64,000 nucleotides of DNA from Zymobacter palmae (GTDB lineage Bacteria; Pseudomonadota; Gammaproteobacteria; Pseudomonadales; Halomonadaceae), in NCBI RefSeq assembly GCF_003610015.1, contig NZ_AP018933.1, positions 310,001 through 374,000 of the forward strand, given 5' to 3'. Shown one piece after another: positions 11,661-23,389 of this stretch. The number at the start of each line of letters is the position of its first letter. The stretch's first letter is position 1. Position numbers and translations under genes: made by a program. The notes under the pieces were generated by a model. It saw only the letters and a program-made list of their open reading frames with translations, was not told the DNA's origin and did not search any database.

Positions 11661-12035
11661 ATGGCAACCATTAACCAGCTGGTGCGTAAGCCCCGCAAGC
11701 GCCCCGTCACTAAAAGTGACGTGCCGGCTCTGCAGGCTTGCCCGCAGCGTCGTGGTGTATGTACTCGCGTATATACCACTACACCGAAGAAACCAAACTC
11801 TGCACTGCGTAAAGTATGTCGTGTACGTCTGACCAATGGTTACGAAGTCACGTCATACATCGGTGGTGAAGGGCACAACCTTCAGGAGCACTCCGTTGTC
11901 CTGATTCGTGGCGGTCGCGTAAAAGACTTGCCAGGTGTGCGTTACCACACTGTTCGCGGTGCTCTGGATACTTCTGGTGTTCAGGATCGTAAACAGGGCC
12001 GTTCTAAATACGGTGCTAAACGTCCTAAATCTTGA
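11661..12035 (+). CDS. rpsL: 30S ribosomal protein S12
   Basis: 124 residues, identical in length to E. coli S12. Starts [20 protein letters not shown]. The decoding-centre loops [12 protein letters not shown] and the [13 protein letters not shown] segment are present; the lysines at the two classical streptomycin-resistance positions are wild type. First gene of the str operon (rpsL-rpsG-fusA-tuf), with the Shine-Dalgarno GGAGTGAG upstream of the ATG. Confidence 0.97.
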   Translation: MATINQLVRKPRKRPVTKSDVPALQACPQRRGVCTRVYTTTPKKPNSALRKVCRVRLTNGYEVTSYIGGEGHNLQEHSVVLIRGGRVKDLPGVRYHTVRGALDTSGVQDRKQGRSKYGAKRPKS

Positions 12036-12115
12036 TCCACTACGGTCTGATAAGAGTAAGGCTGGTCAGCAAGTTGCCAGGTTTACCTGAAGGACCCTTC
12101 AACTGAGGGCTTATC

Positions 12116-12589
12116 ATGCCTAGACGTCGTGTTGCCGCCAAGCGCGAAATCCTGCCGGATCCTAAATTCGGAAGTGAACGCCTGGCTAAGTTCATGAACC
12201 ACCTGATGATCAGCGGCAAGAAATCCGTAGCAGAGCGTATTGTCTACGGTGCCCTTGATCGTGTTGCCGCTCGCTCCAACGATGCTGAGCCGCTGGCCAT
12301 TTTCGAGAAAGCGCTGGAAACCATCCAGCCGATGGTAGAGGTCAAATCACGCCGCGTCGGTGGTGCTACCTATCAGGTGCCTGTCGAAGTGCGTCCGTCC
12401 CGTCGCGAAGCTCTGGCTATGCGCTGGATGGTAGATGCAGCGCGTTCCCGTGGTGAAAAAACCATGGAACAGCGTCTTGCTGGCGAAATCCTCGATGCCG
12501 CAGAAGGCAAGGGTGCCGCAGTTAAGAAGCGTGAAGACGTACACCGCATGGCAGATGCCAACAAGGCGTTCTCTCACTACCGTTTCTAA
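12116..12589 (+). CDS. rpsG: 30S ribosomal protein S7
   Basis: 157 residues (156-179 in the family). Starts [20 protein letters not shown] and contains [20 protein letters not shown] and [20 protein letters not shown]7 nucleates assembly of the 30S head and contacts tRNA at the E site. In E. coli S7 represses str-operon translation by binding the rpsL-rpsG spacer; the 80-base spacer here (12036-12115) could play that part, but I have not folded it. Confidence 0.97.
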   Translation: MPRRRVAAKREILPDPKFGSERLAKFMNHLMISGKKSVAERIVYGALDRVAARSNDAEPLAIFEKALETIQPMVEVKSRRVGGATYQVPVEVRPSRREALAMRWMVDAARSRGEKTMEQRLAGEILDAAEGKGAAVKKREDVHRMADANKAFSHYRF

Positions 12590-12682
12590 GTTGCTTTTCA
12601 GGTGTCTGCCAATACTGTACAAACGGCTTGGCAGATGCCGAAAGCGCATAGAACGACGCTTCCAACCACAGGACACTTTATC

Positions 12683-14803
12683 GTGGCACGTAAGACACCT
12701 CTCAATCGTTACCGTAATATCGGTATCGTAGCGCACGTCGATGCGGGTAAGACGACGACTACTGAGCGCGTCCTCTTCTATACCGGTCTTTCTCATAAGA
12801 TCGGTGAGGTGCATGAGGGCGCTGCGACCATGGACTGGATGGAGCAGGAGCAGGAACGTGGTATCACTATCACGTCCGCTGCGACTACCTGTTTCTGGCC
12901 GGGCATGAACAAGCAGTTTGAACCGCACCGCATCAACATCATCGATACGCCAGGACACGTTGACTTCACGATCGAAGTGGAACGTTCCTTGCGCGTACTC
13001 GACGGTGCTGTTGTCGTACTGTGTGGTTCTTCCGGTGTTCAGCCGCAGACCGAAACGGTATGGCGTCAGGCTAACAAGTACGAAGTTCCGCGTATGGTCT
13101 TCGTCAACAAGATGGACCGTGCTGGTGCCGACTTCTTTATGGTTGTCGATCAGCTGCGCGAACGTCTGAATGCCAACGCTGTGCCGATCCAGATTAACTG
13201 GGGCGCAGAAGACGACTTCAAAGGCGTTGTCGACCTGATCGAAATGAAAGCCATCCTCTGGAATGAAGAAGACCAGGGTATGTCTTACGAGCTGGTTGAT
13301 ATTCCTGCAGAACTTCAGGCCAAAGCAGAAGAACAGCGCGAGTTCATGCTCGAAGCTGCTGCTGAAGCATCTGATGAGCTGATGGAAAAATATCTGGAAG
13401 AGGGTGACCTCTCCAAGGAAGAAATCAAAGCAGCTCTGCGTCGCCGTACGCTGGACAACGAAATCGTTCTCGTCACCTGTGGTTCTGCATTCAAGAACAA
13501 AGGTGTTCAGGCGGTTTTGGATGGTGTCATCGAATACCTGCCGTCCCCGACTGAAGTTAAAGCGATCGAAGGTGAGTTGGATGATGCCGCTGGTACCATC
13601 GAAACTCGTGAAGCCGACGACAACGCGCCTTTCGCTGCGCTGGCGTTCAAGATCGCAACTGACCCGTTCGTGGGTACGCTGACCTTTATTCGCGTCTACT
13701 CTGGCGTACTGAATTCTGGTGACAGCGTATTCAACTCGGTCAAGTCCAAGCGCGAGCGCGTTGGTCGTATCGTTCAGATGCACGCCAACTCTCGCGAAGA
13801 GATCAAAGAAGTTTACGCTGGCGACATCGCAGCGTGTGTTGGTCTGAAAGACGTCACTACAGGTGATACCCTGTGTGATATCGATGCCAAAATTGTTCTG
13901 GAACGCATGGAATTCCCGGATCCCGTTATTGCTGTAGCGGTTGAGCCGAAATCCAAAGCAGACCAGGAAAAAATGGGTATCGCTCTTGGTAAGCTGGCTC
14001 AGGAAGATCCGTCTTTCCGCGTGAAGACTGATGAAGAAACGGGTCAGACTATCATCGCCGGTATGGGTGAGCTCCACCTCGACATCATCGTTGACCGTAT
14101 GCGTCGCGAGTTCAAGGTTGAAGCCAACATTGGTAAGCCGCAGGTTGCCTACCGTGAAACCATCCGCAAGTCTGTCGAGCAGGAAGGTAAGTTCGTACGT
14201 CAGTCTGGTGGCCGTGGTCAGTTCGGTCACGTATGGCTGCGCATCGAACCGCTGACTGCCGAAGACAAAGGCGACGATGCGGAAATGTCGTTCAAGTTCG
14301 ACTCCGAAATCGTTGGCGGTGTGGTACCTAAGGAATACGTTCCGGCTGTAGAAAAAGGTGCTTTCGAGCAGCTGCAGAATGGTGTTATCGCGGGTTACCC
14401 GATGATTGACGTCAAAGTTGCGCTGTTTGACGGTTCCTACCACGATGTCGACTCTAACGAGAACGCGTTCAAGATTGCCGCTTCTATGGCGATCAAAGAA
14501 GGTGCTCGTAAAGCTGGGGCAGTATTGCTCGAGCCGATCATGAAAGTCGAAGTGGTTACACCGGAAGAGTTCATGGGCGATGTTATGGGTGACCTTAACC
14601 GTCGTCGTGGACTGGTGCAGGGTATGGATGATTCTTCCTCTGGTAAAATCATTCGTGCAATGGTGCCGCTGGGTGAGATGTTCGGTTACGCGACCGACCT
14701 GCGCTCGCAGACCCAGGGCCGCGCAAGCTACTCTATGGAGTTTGCGAAGTATGATGAGGCGCCGTCCAGCGTCGTCGAAGCCGTCATCAATCAGAACGGA
14801 TAA
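12683..14803 (+). CDS. fusA: Elongation factor G
   Basis: 706 residues (704 in E. coli). G1 motif [12 protein letters not shown] near residue 17, switch I region [12 protein letters not shown]3 DTPGH, G4 NKMD, then domains II-V ending [11 protein letters not shown]. Catalyses GTP-driven translocation and, with RRF, ribosome recycling. I chose the GTG at 12683 by homology ([14 protein letters not shown]) and because AGGA lies 9 bases before it; the frame is open 81 bases further upstream without homology. Only one EF-G gene is visible in the window. Confidence 0.97.
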   Translation: MARKTPLNRYRNIGIVAHVDAGKTTTTERVLFYTGLSHKIGEVHEGAATMDWMEQEQERGITITSAATTCFWPGMNKQFEPHRINIIDTPGHVDFTIEVERSLRVLDGAVVVLCGSSGVQPQTETVWRQANKYEVPRMVFVNKMDRAGADFFMVVDQLRERLNANAVPIQINWGAEDDFKGVVDLIEMKAILWNEEDQGMSYELVDIPAELQAKAEEQREFMLEAAAEASDELMEKYLEEGDLSKEEIKAALRRRTLDNEIVLVTCGSAFKNKGVQAVLDGVIEYLPSPTEVKAIEGELDDAAGTIETREADDNAPFAALAFKIATDPFVGTLTFIRVYSGVLNSGDSVFNSVKSKRERVGRIVQMHANSREEIKEVYAGDIAACVGLKDVTTGDTLCDIDAKIVLERMEFPDPVIAVAVEPKSKADQEKMGIALGKLAQEDPSFRVKTDEETGQTIIAGMGELHLDIIVDRMRREFKVEANIGKPQVAYRETIRKSVEQEGKFVRQSGGRGQFGHVWLRIEPLTAEDKGDDAEMSFKFDSEIVGGVVPKEYVPAVEKGAFEQLQNGVIAGYPMIDVKVALFDGSYHDVDSNENAFKIAASMAIKEGARKAGAVLLEPIMKVEVVTPEEFMGDVMGDLNRRRGLVQGMDDSSSGKIIRAMVPLGEMFGYATDLRSQTQGRASYSMEFAKYDEAPSSVVEAVINQNG

Positions 14804-14833
14804 CCCGTTTTAGTACAGAAAGAGGTTATAGCA

Positions 14834-16027
14834 GTGGCTAAGGAAAAATTTGATCGTTCCAAACCGCATGTCAACGTTGGTACCATCGGCCACGTCGACC
14901 ATGGTAAAACGACGCTGACAGCGGCCCTGACTCGCGTTTCCGCCGAGCTCTTCGGTGGTGACTGGCGTGCATTCGATACCATCGATAACGCTCCTGAAGA
15001 GCGTGAACGTGGTATCACTATCGCGACTGCTCACGTTGAGTATCAGTCCGAAATCCGTCACTACGCGCACGTTGACTGCCCGGGACACGCTGACTACGTC
15101 AAGAACATGATCACTGGTGCTGCGCAGATGGACGGCGCGATCCTGGTATGTTCTGCAGCTGACGGCCCCATGCCGCAGACTCGTGAGCACATCCTGCTGT
15201 CTCGTCAGGTTGGCGTTCCGTACATCGTTGTGTTCCTGAACAAAGCGGACATGGTCGATGACGAAGAGCTGCTCGAGCTGGTCGAAATGGAAGTTCGCGA
15301 ACTTCTGAACGAATACGACTTCCCGGGTGACGACACTCCGATCATCATCGGTTCTGCACTGATGGCGCTGGAAGGTAAAGACGACAACGGTATGGGTACT
15401 ACCGCTGTTGGTAACCTGATCAAGTCCCTGGATGAGTACATCCCGGAACCGGAACGTGCCGTTGATCAGCCGTTCCTGATGCCGATCGAAGACGTATTCT
15501 CTATCTCTGGTCGTGGTACCGTTGTTACCGGTCGTGTAGAGCGCGGTATCGTTAAGACTGGTGAAGAAGTCGAAATCGTTGGTCTGCGCGAAACCACCAA
15601 AACTACCGTTACTGGTGTTGAAATGTTCCGCAAACTGCTCGACGAAGGTCGTGCAGGTGAGAACATTGGTGCGCTGCTGCGTGGTACCAAACGTGACGAA
15701 GTCGAACGTGGTCAGGTTCTGGCTAAGCCGGGTACTATCACTCCGCACACCAAGTTCAACGCGGAAGTGTACATCCTGTCTAAAGACGAAGGCGGTCGTC
15801 ACACTCCGTTCTTCAAAGGCTATCGTCCGCAGTTCTACTTCCGTACCACTGACGTAACTGGTACTTGTGAACTGCCGGAAGGCGTTGAAATGGTAATGCC
15901 TGGCGATAACGTCACCATGGAAGTTACGCTGATCGCTCCTATCGCAATGGAAGATGGTCTGCGTTTCGCAATCCGTGAAGGTGGCCGCACCGTAGGTGCT
16001 GGTGTTGTTGCCAAGATCGTTGAATAA
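14834..16027 (+). CDS. tuf: Elongation factor Tu
   Basis: 397 residues (394 in E. coli). GTP-binding motifs GHVDHGKTT near residue 19, DCPGHAD and NKAD, followed by beta-barrel domains 2 and 3 ending [11 protein letters not shown]. Delivers aminoacyl-tRNA to the A site. The start is a GTG at 14834 preceded by AGAGG; the protein begins with the conserved [19 protein letters not shown]. Last gene of the str operon, closed by the terminator at 16046. A second tuf copy often lies upstream of secE-nusG but would be outside this window. Confidence 0.97.
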   Translation: MAKEKFDRSKPHVNVGTIGHVDHGKTTLTAALTRVSAELFGGDWRAFDTIDNAPEERERGITIATAHVEYQSEIRHYAHVDCPGHADYVKNMITGAAQMDGAILVCSAADGPMPQTREHILLSRQVGVPYIVVFLNKADMVDDEELLELVEMEVRELLNEYDFPGDDTPIIIGSALMALEGKDDNGMGTTAVGNLIKSLDEYIPEPERAVDQPFLMPIEDVFSISGRGTVVTGRVERGIVKTGEEVEIVGLRETTKTTVTGVEMFRKLLDEGRAGENIGALLRGTKRDEVERGQVLAKPGTITPHTKFNAEVYILSKDEGGRHTPFFKGYRPQFYFRTTDVTGTCELPEGVEMVMPGDNVTMEVTLIAPIAMEDGLRFAIREGGRTVGAGVVAKIVE

Positions 16028-16045
16028 TTGATACGATCTGCACAT

Positions 16046-16073
16046 AAAGGGGCTCCCCTGCGGGGGCCCCTTT
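16046..16073 (+). terminator. Terminator of the str operon
   Basis: AAAGGGG plus TCCCC (16046-16058) pairs with GGGGG plus CCCCTTT (16062-16073) around a 3-base loop, 18 bases after the tuf stop. The stem is very GC-rich but only three T follow, so termination relies on the strong stem. Confidence 0.75.
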
Positions 16074-16106
16074 GTCATGTCGAGTGTCTCTCATGCCTGG
16101 TGTGAT

Positions 16107-16571
<465 letters not shown>

Positions 16572-16702
16572 TCAATTACACTAGTCACTCACGGTCACGT
16601 TGACCGTCGCGTCGGGATGACGCCATACAATGTGCTAGTGGAATGCTCTGGAAAGGGCAGCCATAGCGGGTGATAGCCCCGTACACTATTAGGAGACTGA
16701 AC

Positions 16703-17359
16703 ATGACGATCGGTTTAGTCGGTAAGAAGTGCGGCATGAGCCGTATCTTCACCGAAGATGGCGCATCAGTGCCCGTAACCGTTATCGAGGTTGAGCCGAA
16801 CCGCGTTACTACCGTTAAGACGCTTGAGTCTGACGGCTATCGCGCTGTACAGGTTACAACTGGCTCCCGCAAAGCTAAGCACCTCTCTAAAGCAGCTGCT
16901 GGTCAGTTTGCTAAAGCGGGTGTCGAAGCTGGTCGCGCCTTGGTCGAATTCCGTCTTGCAGACGGCGATGAAGACCCGCAAGTTGGCGGCGAATTCACTG
17001 TATCCCTCTTTGAAGCTGGTCAGAAGATTGACGTGACCGGCCTGTCCAAAGGTAAGGGTTTCCAGGGTGGTGTTAAACGCTGGAACTTCCGTACCCAGGA
17101 TATGACCCACGGTAACTCCCTCTCGCATCGTGCACCGGGTTCTATCGGTCAGTGCCAGACGCCTGGACGTGTATTCAAAGGTAAAAAAATGGCAGGTCAC
17201 ATGGGTAGTGCTCGTGTAACCGTCCAGAGCCTTGAAGTCGTTCGCGTTGACGCTGAACGTAATCTGTTGCTTGTTAAAGGTGCCGTACCGGGCGCTACTG
17301 GCAGCGACGTAGTTGTACGTACCGCTGTCAAAGCTCGCGGGGAGGAAAAAGCGCAATGA
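16703..17359 (+). CDS. rplC: 50S ribosomal protein L3
   Basis: 218 residues (209 in E. coli). Starts [20 protein letters not shown]; the loop reaching the peptidyl-transferase centre, [18 protein letters not shown], contains the glutamine/histidine region modified in some bacteria ([11 protein letters not shown]). ATG at 16703 follows AGGAG. The 131-base spacer from rpsJ has no clear promoter. The last bases overlap rplD (ATGA), so translation is coupled. Confidence 0.96.
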   Translation: MTIGLVGKKCGMSRIFTEDGASVPVTVIEVEPNRVTTVKTLESDGYRAVQVTTGSRKAKHLSKAAAGQFAKAGVEAGRALVEFRLADGDEDPQVGGEFTVSLFEAGQKIDVTGLSKGKGFQGGVKRWNFRTQDMTHGNSLSHRAPGSIGQCQTPGRVFKGKKMAGHMGSARVTVQSLEVVRVDAERNLLLVKGAVPGATGSDVVVRTAVKARGEEKAQ

Positions 17360-17964
17360 ACCTGAATCTCGCAGGTGCTAACGCAGGCACCGTCGAACTT
17401 TCCGACGCGACTTTCGGTAAAGACTTCAACGAAGCCCTGATTCATCAAGTTGTGACTGCCTACCTGGCAGGCGCACGTCAAGGCTCTCGTGCACAGAAGA
17501 CTCGTTCCGATGTCAGCGGCGGTGGTAAAAAACCGTGGCGTCAGAAAGGCTCTGGCCGCGCTCGTGCAGGTACTATCCGTTCTCCTCTGTGGCGTAGCGG
17601 TGGTGTAACCTTCGCAGCTCGCCCGCAGGACCACGCGCAGAAAGTTAACCGCAAAATGTATCGTGCGGCCATGCGCTCCATCCTGTCCGAACTGGTACGC
17701 CAGGATCGCCTGGTGGCAGTCGAAACTTTCGCTGTTGAAACGCCGAAGACCAAACAGCTGGCAGCTACGCTGAAAGCAATGGATTTGGAAAACGTGCTGA
17801 TCATCACCGAAGAAGTTGATGCCAATCTGTACCTGGCAGCACGTAATATTCCTAACGTTGCTGTTGTCGACGTGGCAGCGGTTGACCCCGTTAGCCTGAT
17901 CGCCTTCGACAAAGTGCTGGTAACTGTTCCGGCGCTGCGCAAGTTCGAGGAGAAGCTGGCATGA
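17356..17964 (+). CDS. rplD: 50S ribosomal protein L4
   Basis: 202 residues (201 in E. coli). Recognisable by the exit-tunnel loop [19 protein letters not shown] and the C-terminal globular part with LTV-like [15 protein letters not shown]4 is an assembly initiator and, in enterobacteria, the autogenous regulator of the S10 operon. Its ATG overlaps the rplC stop by 4 bases, and its own stop overlaps rplW in the same way. Confidence 0.97.
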   Translation: MNLNLAGANAGTVELSDATFGKDFNEALIHQVVTAYLAGARQGSRAQKTRSDVSGGGKKPWRQKGSGRARAGTIRSPLWRSGGVTFAARPQDHAQKVNRKMYRAAMRSILSELVRQDRLVAVETFAVETPKTKQLAATLKAMDLENVLIITEEVDANLYLAARNIPNVAVVDVAAVDPVSLIAFDKVLVTVPALRKFEEKLA

Positions 17965-18257
17965 ACCAGGAACGCGTATTCAAAGTTCTGCTTGGTCCGC
18001 ACATGACCGAAAAAGCAGCTGTTGCTGCTGAAAACGGCCAGTACGTTTTCAAGGTGGCCAGCGATGCGACTAAAACCGAAGTCAAGAAAGCAGTAGAAGC
18101 GCTTTTCGAGAAAAAGGTTAAGTCCGTCCAGGTAGTGAACATCAAAGGCAAGGTCAAGCGCAGCGCACGTGGTGAAGGTCGCCGCAACGACATTCGCAAG
18201 GCTTATGTCACTCTGGCCGCTGGTGAAACTCTCGAAGACTTCACCGGTAACGAGTAA
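17961..18257 (+). CDS. rplW: 50S ribosomal protein L23
   Basis: 98 residues (100 in E. coli). Starts [20 protein letters not shown] and has the typical [20 protein letters not shown] loop. L23 lies at the tunnel exit and is the docking site for trigger factor and SRP. ATGA overlap with rplD and 16 bases to rplB show a tightly coupled operon. Confidence 0.97.
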   Translation: MNQERVFKVLLGPHMTEKAAVAAENGQYVFKVASDATKTEVKKAVEALFEKKVKSVQVVNIKGKVKRSARGEGRRNDIRKAYVTLAAGETLEDFTGNE

Positions 18258-18273
18258 GGCAGGAGAACGGATC

Positions 18274-19101
18274 ATGGCAGTAGTTAAGACCAAACCTACT
18301 TCCGCCGGTCGTCGCCATTTGGTGAAGACTGTCAACCCCGACCTTTATAAAGGTCGTCCGGTTGCCTCTCTGGTCGAGTCCCAGACCCGCACTGGTGGTC
18401 GTAACAACAAAGGCCGCATTACCACTCGCCACATCGGTGGTGGTCAGCGCCAGCATTATCGTCTGATCGATTTCAAACGTACCAAGGACGGCATTCCTGC
18501 TGTTGTTGAACGTATCGAATACGATCCGAACCGTAGCGCCCATATCGCGCTGCTGAAATATATGGACGGTGAACGTCGCTACATCATTGCTCCTAAGCGT
18601 GTCAGCGTTGGTGATCGTCTTGAATCCGGTGTTAACGCCGCAATCCGCAGTGGTAATGCACTGCCGCTGCGTAACATTCCGGTCGGTTCTGTCATCCACT
18701 GCATCGAGCTGAAACCGGGTAAAGGTGCTCAGTTGGTTCGCAGTGCTGGCGCAAGCGCTCAGCTGGTTGCCCGTGAAGGCAACTACGCGACCATCCGCCT
18801 TCGTTCTGGTGAAATGCGTCGTGTACTGGCTGAATGCCGCGCTACGCTTGGTGAAGTCGGCAACTCTGAACACAGCCTGCGTCAACTGGGTAAAGCCGGT
18901 GCCAAACGCTGGAAAGGTGTGCGTCCGACAGTTCGCGGTGTTGCAATGAACCCGGTTGATCACCCGCACGGTGGTGGTGAGGGTCGTACCAGCGGTGGCC
19001 GTCATCCGGTTTCTCCGTGGGGCGTTCCGACCAAAGGTCACAAGACCCGCAAGAACAAGCGCACCGATAAACTGATCGTTCGTCGCCGCAAGGCCAAGTA
19101 A
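18274..19101 (+). CDS. rplB: 50S ribosomal protein L2
   Basis: 275 residues (273 in E. coli). Starts [20 protein letters not shown]; contains the near-universal [19 protein letters not shown] and the peptidyl-transferase-proximal [20 protein letters not shown] with the key histidine. ATG at 18274 follows AGGAG; the open frame extends upstream through rplW and is not coding there. L2 is required for subunit association and peptide bond formation. Confidence 0.97.
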   Translation: MAVVKTKPTSAGRRHLVKTVNPDLYKGRPVASLVESQTRTGGRNNKGRITTRHIGGGQRQHYRLIDFKRTKDGIPAVVERIEYDPNRSAHIALLKYMDGERRYIIAPKRVSVGDRLESGVNAAIRSGNALPLRNIPVGSVIHCIELKPGKGAQLVRSAGASAQLVAREGNYATIRLRSGEMRRVLAECRATLGEVGNSEHSLRQLGKAGAKRWKGVRPTVRGVAMNPVDHPHGGGEGRTSGGRHPVSPWGVPTKGHKTRKNKRTDKLIVRRRKAK

Positions 19102-19123
19102 TAGAAACTAAGGGGTAACGGCT

Positions 19124-19399
19124 GTGCCACGTTCACTTAAGAAAGGTCCCTTCATTGACCTTCATCTTTTGAAGAAGGTTGAGGCGGCTGTGGAGAAGAA
19201 CGACCGCAAACCGATCGTCACTTGGTCGCGTCGTTCCATGGTCCTGCCAAACATGGTAGGTCTCACCATTGCTGTCCATAACGGTCGCCAGCATGTACCG
19301 GTCTACGTCTCTGAAGAGATGGTCGGTCACAAACTCGGCGAGTTCGCTGCAACCCGCACCTATCGCGGTCACGCGGCTGACAAGAAAGCCAAGCGGTAA
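19124..19399 (+). CDS. rpsS: 30S ribosomal protein S19
   Basis: 91 residues (92 in E. coli). Starts with GTG at 19124: [20 protein letters not shown]; contains [20 protein letters not shown] and [21 protein letters not shown]19 forms a head complex with S13 near the A site. AAGGGGT upstream serves as Shine-Dalgarno. Confidence 0.97.
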   Translation: MPRSLKKGPFIDLHLLKKVEAAVEKNDRKPIVTWSRRSMVLPNMVGLTIAVHNGRQHVPVYVSEEMVGHKLGEFAATRTYRGHAADKKAKR

Positions 19400-19418
19400 G
19401 TAAGAGAGGACCATAGAA

Positions 19419-19754
19419 ATGGAAGAAGTAGCTGCTAAATTGCGCGGCGCTCGCCTGTCCGCTCAGAAAGCCCGTTTGGTGGCAGATCAGGTGCGCGGAA
19501 AGCCCGTAGCGGAAGCGCTGGACATCTTGGCATTCTCTCCGAAGAAAGCCGCTGTCCTGGTACAAAAAGTGCTCAAATCCGCGATTGCTAATGCGGAAGA
19601 GAATAACGGCATGGACATCGACGAACTTCGCGTCTCGACTATCTATGTCGATGAGGGCATGACGCTGAAACGCATCCGTCCGCGTGCCAAAGGCCGTGCG
19701 GATCGCATTATGAAGCGCACTTGTCACATCACCGTCAAGGTAGCCGAGAAGTAG
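19419..19754 (+). CDS. rplV: 50S ribosomal protein L22
   Basis: 111 residues (110 in E. coli). Conserved core [19 protein letters not shown] and the tunnel beta-hairpin region ending [21 protein letters not shown]22 lines the nascent-peptide tunnel; changes in the hairpin tip give macrolide resistance, and none is obvious here. AGAGGA precedes the ATG. It sits between rpsS and rpsC, as in all S10 clusters. Confidence 0.97.
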   Translation: MEEVAAKLRGARLSAQKARLVADQVRGKPVAEALDILAFSPKKAAVLVQKVLKSAIANAEENNGMDIDELRVSTIYVDEGMTLKRIRPRAKGRADRIMKRTCHITVKVAEK

Positions 19755-19765
19755 GAGTCGACCAG

Positions 19766-20464
19766 ATGGGTCAGAAAGTACATCCAATCGGTATGCGCCT
19801 CGGTATCGTCAAAGACCACACTTCGGTCTGGTACGCAGAGCGTGGCGCTTACGCCGACAAGCTGAACAACGATCTTCAGGTACGTAGTTTCATCGAAGAC
19901 CGTCTGAAAAATGCATCCGTTAGCCGCATTCAGATCGAACGTCCGGCCAACAATGCACGTATCACCATTCACACTGCTCGTCCGGGTATCGTGATTGGTA
20001 AGAAAGGCGAGGACGTTGATCGTCTGCGCCGTGAGCTGACTGCGATGATGGGCGTTCCGGTCCATGTCAACATCGAAGAAGTTCGCAAACCCGAGCTTGA
20101 TGCTCGCCTGGTGGCTCAGAACGTCGCTGGCCAGCTGGAACGTCGCGTTATGTTCCGTCGTGCCATGAAACGCGCTGTGCAGAACGCCATGCGTCTGGGC
20201 GCTCAAGGTATCAAGATTCAGCTGTCCGGCCGTCTTGGCGGTGCTGAAATCGCACGTACCGAGCAGTATCGTGAAGGCCGTGTGCCGCTTCACACTCTGC
20301 GCGCAGACATTGACTACTCCACCTATGAAGCTCACACCACCTATGGTGTTATCGGCGTAAAAGTGTGGATTTTCAAAGGCGAAATTCTTGGTGGCATCGA
20401 GGAAGTCCGCGCTAAGGCGAAACAACCTCAGCAACCTGCATCCAAGAAGAAAGGTTCCAAGTAA
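19766..20464 (+). CDS. rpsC: 30S ribosomal protein S3
   Basis: 232 residues (233 in E. coli). Starts [20 protein letters not shown]; the KH-type RNA-binding motif [16 protein letters not shown] and the C-terminal [17 protein letters not shown] are intact. S3, S4 and S5 form the mRNA entry channel. The ATG at 19766 lies 11 bases after the rplV stop with GGAG between. Confidence 0.97.
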   Translation: MGQKVHPIGMRLGIVKDHTSVWYAERGAYADKLNNDLQVRSFIEDRLKNASVSRIQIERPANNARITIHTARPGIVIGKKGEDVDRLRRELTAMMGVPVHVNIEEVRKPELDARLVAQNVAGQLERRVMFRRAMKRAVQNAMRLGAQGIKIQLSGRLGGAEIARTEQYREGRVPLHTLRADIDYSTYEAHTTYGVIGVKVWIFKGEILGGIEEVRAKAKQPQQPASKKKGSK

Positions 20465-20477
20465 GGGGGGGTAGTCG

Positions 20478-20891
20478 ATGTTACAGCCCAAACGTACTAA
20501 ATTCCGCAAGCAGCACAAAGGCCGTAACCGCGGCCTGGCTCAGCGCGGAAGTAGCGTGAGCTTCGGCGAATACGGCCTCAAAGCCGTAGGTCGTGGCCGC
20601 ATCACTGCACGTCAGATCGAAGCTGGCCGTCGTGCCATCACTCGTCACGTTAAACGTGGCGGTAAGATCTGGATCCGCATCTTCCCGGACAAACCGATCT
20701 CCGAGAAACCTCTCGAAGTTCGTATGGGTAAGGGTAAAGGTTCTGTAGAATACTGGGTTGCCCAGATTCAGCCGGGCAAAGTGCTCTACGAAATCGAAGG
20801 TGTCTCCGAAGAGCTGGCACGTGAAGCTTTCGATCTCGCCGCTCAGAAGATGCCCGTTGCCACTACTTTCGTGAAACGGACGGTGATGTGA
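20478..20891 (+). CDS. rplP: 50S ribosomal protein L16
   Basis: 137 residues (136 in E. coli). Starts [20 protein letters not shown] and contains the arginine region [20 protein letters not shown] and the segment [21 protein letters not shown]16 helps position A- and P-site tRNA. AAGGGGGGG upstream is a strong Shine-Dalgarno. The stop overlaps the rpmC start by one base (TGATG). Confidence 0.97.
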   Translation: MLQPKRTKFRKQHKGRNRGLAQRGSSVSFGEYGLKAVGRGRITARQIEAGRRAITRHVKRGGKIWIRIFPDKPISEKPLEVRMGKGKGSVEYWVAQIQPGKVLYEIEGVSEELAREAFDLAAQKMPVATTFVKRTVM

Positions 20892-21082
20892 TGAAAGCTC
20901 AGGAACTCCGCGACAAGTCAGTCAATGAGCTCAAGGCGCAGCTGCTTGAGCTGCTGCGTGAGCAGTTCAACCTGCGTATGCAGAAAGCTACGGGTCAGCT
21001 CAGTCAGGCCCATCTGTTGAAGCAGACGCGTCGCGACATCGCTCGTGTCAAGACTGTGATCAACGAGAAAGCAGGTAACTAA
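20891..21082 (+). CDS. rpmC: 50S ribosomal protein L29
   Basis: 63 residues, as in E. coli. [20 protein letters not shown], then [19 protein letters not shown]. Two-helix protein at the tunnel exit. I chose the ATG at 20891, which overlaps the rplP stop (TGATG), rather than the GTG one codon earlier, because it reproduces the family N-terminus. Confidence 0.96.
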   Translation: MKAQELRDKSVNELKAQLLELLREQFNLRMQKATGQLSQAHLLKQTRRDIARVKTVINEKAGN

Positions 21083-21083
21083 G

Positions 21084-21344
21084 ATGGCCGAAGACAAAAA
21101 GCCCCGTACGCTTACCGGCAAGGTAGTAAGCGACAAGATGGACAAGTCCATCGTCGTGATGATCGAGCGTAGCGAACGTCACCCGATTTACGGTAAATAC
21201 GTCAAGCGCTCCACCAAGCTGCAGGCTCATGACGAAAACAGTCAGGCGAAACTTGGTGATACGGTGTCCATCGCGGAATGCCGTCCGATCTCCAAGAACA
21301 AATCCTGGTCACTGGTAGAAGTGATCGAACGGGCGAAGGGTTAA
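21084..21344 (+). CDS. rpsQ: 30S ribosomal protein S17
   Basis: 86 residues (84 in E. coli). [39 protein letters not shown] and [19 protein letters not shown] are diagnostic of this OB-fold early-assembly protein. It starts one base after the rpmC stop. It is the last gene of the S10 cluster; rplN follows after 42 bases without a recognisable promoter or terminator. Confidence 0.97.
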   Translation: MAEDKKPRTLTGKVVSDKMDKSIVVMIERSERHPIYGKYVKRSTKLQAHDENSQAKLGDTVSIAECRPISKNKSWSLVEVIERAKG

Positions 21345-21386
21345 TCCCGTCTGCCAGTGCAGTCAGTTTAGGTTTGGAGAAAACCG

Positions 21387-21758
21387 ATGATTCAGACGCA
21401 AACAATGCTGGATGTCGCTGACAACAGCGGTGCGCGCCGAGTTATGTGTATTAAGGTTCTCGGTGGTTCGCATCGTCGCTATGCGCGAATTGGCGACATC
21501 ATCAAAGTGACGGTCAAGGAAGCTATTCCGCGCGGTCGTGTCAAGAAAGGTCAGGTCCTGAAAGCGGTCGTGGTCCGTACCCGTAGTGGCGTACGTCGCC
21601 CCGACGGTTCGCTGATCCGTTTCGACGGCAATGCAGCGGTGTTGTTGAACAACACCAACGAACAGCCGGTCGGCACTCGTATTTTTGGGCCGGTGACTCG
21701 CGAACTTCGTAACGAGAAGTTTATGCGAATCATTTCCTTGGCGCCCGAAGTGCTGTAA
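21387..21758 (+). CDS. rplN: 50S ribosomal protein L14
   Basis: 123 residues, the family length. [20 protein letters not shown], then [20 protein letters not shown] and the C-terminal [13 protein letters not shown]14 forms an intersubunit bridge and is the target of the silencing factor RsfS. First gene of the spc cluster; AGGTTTGGAG precedes the ATG. No promoter stands out, so the cluster may be read through from the S10 promoter. Confidence 0.97.
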   Translation: MIQTQTMLDVADNSGARRVMCIKVLGGSHRRYARIGDIIKVTVKEAIPRGRVKKGQVLKAVVVRTRSGVRRPDGSLIRFDGNAAVLLNNTNEQPVGTRIFGPVTRELRNEKFMRIISLAPEVL

Positions 21759-21773
21759 GGAGCGAAACGGACA

Positions 21774-22091
21774 ATGCGCAAGATCAAGACTCAAGACGAA
21801 GTTATCGTCATCGCCGGCAAGGACAAGGGCAAGCGCGGAACCGTTCAACGTGTTCTGAAAGACGGCAAATTCGTCGTCGCTGGTGTGAACGTTGTTAAGC
21901 GTCACACTAAGCCCAACCCGATGCTGGGCACCCAGGGTGGTATCGTTGAGCGTGAGGCTCCGATTCACGAGTCCAACGTTGCAATCTTCAACCAGGAAAC
22001 CGGCAAGGCTGATCGCGTTGGCTTCCAGGTCAAAGAAGACGGTACCAAGGTCCGTATCTACAAGTCGACTCAAAAGCAGATCGACGCCTAA
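21774..22091 (+). CDS. rplX: 50S ribosomal protein L24
   Basis: 105 residues (104 in E. coli). KOW motif [20 protein letters not shown], then [21 protein letters not shown]24 is one of the two 50S assembly initiators. AAGGAG precedes the ATG by 10 bases; rplE follows after 18 bases. Confidence 0.97.
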   Translation: MRKIKTQDEVIVIAGKDKGKRGTVQRVLKDGKFVVAGVNVVKRHTKPNPMLGTQGGIVEREAPIHESNVAIFNQETGKADRVGFQVKEDGTKVRIYKSTQKQIDA

Positions 22092-22109
22092 CGTGAGTCG
22101 GGTGGGACA

Positions 22110-22649
22110 ATGGCGAATTTGAAAGAGCAGTTCAAGAACGAGGTTGTAGCCAAACTGACAGAACAGTTTGGCTATGCCAACGTAATGCAGATGCCCAAGA
22201 TCACGAAAGTGACTCTGAACATGGGTGTCGGTGAAGCGACCAGCGACAAGAAACTGATCGACTTTGCTACCGCGGATATGGAGAAGCTGTCAGGGCAGAA
22301 ACCTGTCGTGACTAAAGCACGTAAATCCGTTGCTGGCTTCAAAGTCCGTGAAGGCTGGCCGATCGGTGTTAAGGTAACCCTGCGTGGCGAACGCATGTGG
22401 GAATTCCTTGATCGCCTGGTCAACATTGCGATCCCGCGTATCCGCGATTTCCGTGGTCTGAACCCGAAATCTTTTGACGGTCGCGGCAACTATTCGATGG
22501 GGGTACGTGAACAGATCATCTTCCCCGAGATCGAATATGATAAGATTGATCGCATCCGCGGTTTGGATATCACGATTACCACTACCGCCAACACTGACGA
22601 GGAAGGTCGTGCGCTCCTGAGCGCTCTGAACTTCCCGTTCAAGAAATAA
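22110..22649 (+). CDS. rplE: 50S ribosomal protein L5
   Basis: 179 residues, the family length. [40 protein letters not shown] and [20 protein letters not shown] are diagnostic. L5 binds 5S rRNA and touches the P-site tRNA elbow. The GTGGGAC sequence before the ATG is only a modest Shine-Dalgarno, compatible with coupling to rplX. Confidence 0.97.
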   Translation: MANLKEQFKNEVVAKLTEQFGYANVMQMPKITKVTLNMGVGEATSDKKLIDFATADMEKLSGQKPVVTKARKSVAGFKVREGWPIGVKVTLRGERMWEFLDRLVNIAIPRIRDFRGLNPKSFDGRGNYSMGVREQIIFPEIEYDKIDRIRGLDITITTTANTDEEGRALLSALNFPFKK

Positions 22650-22658
22650 GGTCGGACA

Positions 22659-22964
22659 ATGGCTAAGAAAAGTATGGTTGAGCGTGAGCTTAAACGTGCG
22701 CGCCTAGCTGAAAAATATGCCGCGCGTCGTGCTGAGCTCAAAGCAATCATCCAGAGTGTTGATGCGTCTGATGAAGATCGCTTCGATGCACAGCTCAAAC
22801 TGCAGTCCCTGCCGCGTGACTCCAGCCCGGTACGTCAGCGTAAACGCTGCCGTATCACAGGTCGTCCCCATGGCTATTACAACAAGTTTGGCCTGGGTCG
22901 TAACAAGCTGCGTGAAGCCGCAATGCGCGGTGACATCCCCGGCTTGACCAAGGCAAGCTGGTAA
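22659..22964 (+). CDS. rpsN: 30S ribosomal protein S14, zinc-free form
   Basis: 101 residues, the long form of S14. [20 protein letters not shown] at the start and [20 protein letters not shown] near the end. There is only a single cysteine in the C-terminal region, so the CxxC-x(n)-CxxC zinc ribbon of the short paralogue is absent (the C-minus type). It sits between rplE and rpsH, as expected. Confidence 0.97.
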   Translation: MAKKSMVERELKRARLAEKYAARRAELKAIIQSVDASDEDRFDAQLKLQSLPRDSSPVRQRKRCRITGRPHGYYNKFGLGRNKLREAAMRGDIPGLTKASW

Positions 22965-22987
22965 CCGCGTACACAGGAGTGCGATAA

Positions 22988-23380
22988 ATGAGCATGCAAG
23001 ACACTCTGGCGGATATGCTTACGCGTATTCGCAATGCGCAGCAGGCTACCAAGGCGACGGTTTCTATTCCGTCGTCTAAGATCAAGGTCCAGGTAGCGCG
23101 CGTACTGAAAGAAGAAGGTTACATTGCGGACTTCGCTGTCGAAGGTGACAAGCAGCCGCAGCTGAATGTGACCCTTAAGTATTTCGAAGGCAAACCGGTC
23201 ATCGAACACCTGCAACGCGTATCCAAGCCTTCTCTGCGCATCTACAAGGGCAAGGATGAACTTCCCGAGGTTGCAGATGGTTTGGGTGTGGCGATCATTT
23301 CCACCTCCAAGGGCGTAATGACCGACCGCGCTGCACGTCAAGCTGGCGTCGGCGGTGAAGTCATCTGCACCGTATTCTAG
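22988..23380 (+). CDS. rpsH: 30S ribosomal protein S8
   Basis: 130 residues, the family length. [39 protein letters not shown] and the C-terminal [21 protein letters not shown]8 binds 16S rRNA early in assembly and in E. coli represses the spc operon at the rplE start. AGGAG lies 9 bases before the ATG. Confidence 0.97.
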   Translation: MSMQDTLADMLTRIRNAQQATKATVSIPSSKIKVQVARVLKEEGYIADFAVEGDKQPQLNVTLKYFEGKPVIEHLQRVSKPSLRIYKGKDELPEVADGLGVAIISTSKGVMTDRAARQAGVGGEVICTVF

Positions 23381-23389
23381 GAGCGAGAA

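Noticed and set aside
3055..16078. Long open frames on the minus strand opposite rpoB, rpoC, fusA and tuf (up to 808 codons)
   Set aside because: They mirror the strong codon bias of the highly expressed plus-strand genes; their translations resemble no family, while the opposite strand encodes known proteins throughout.
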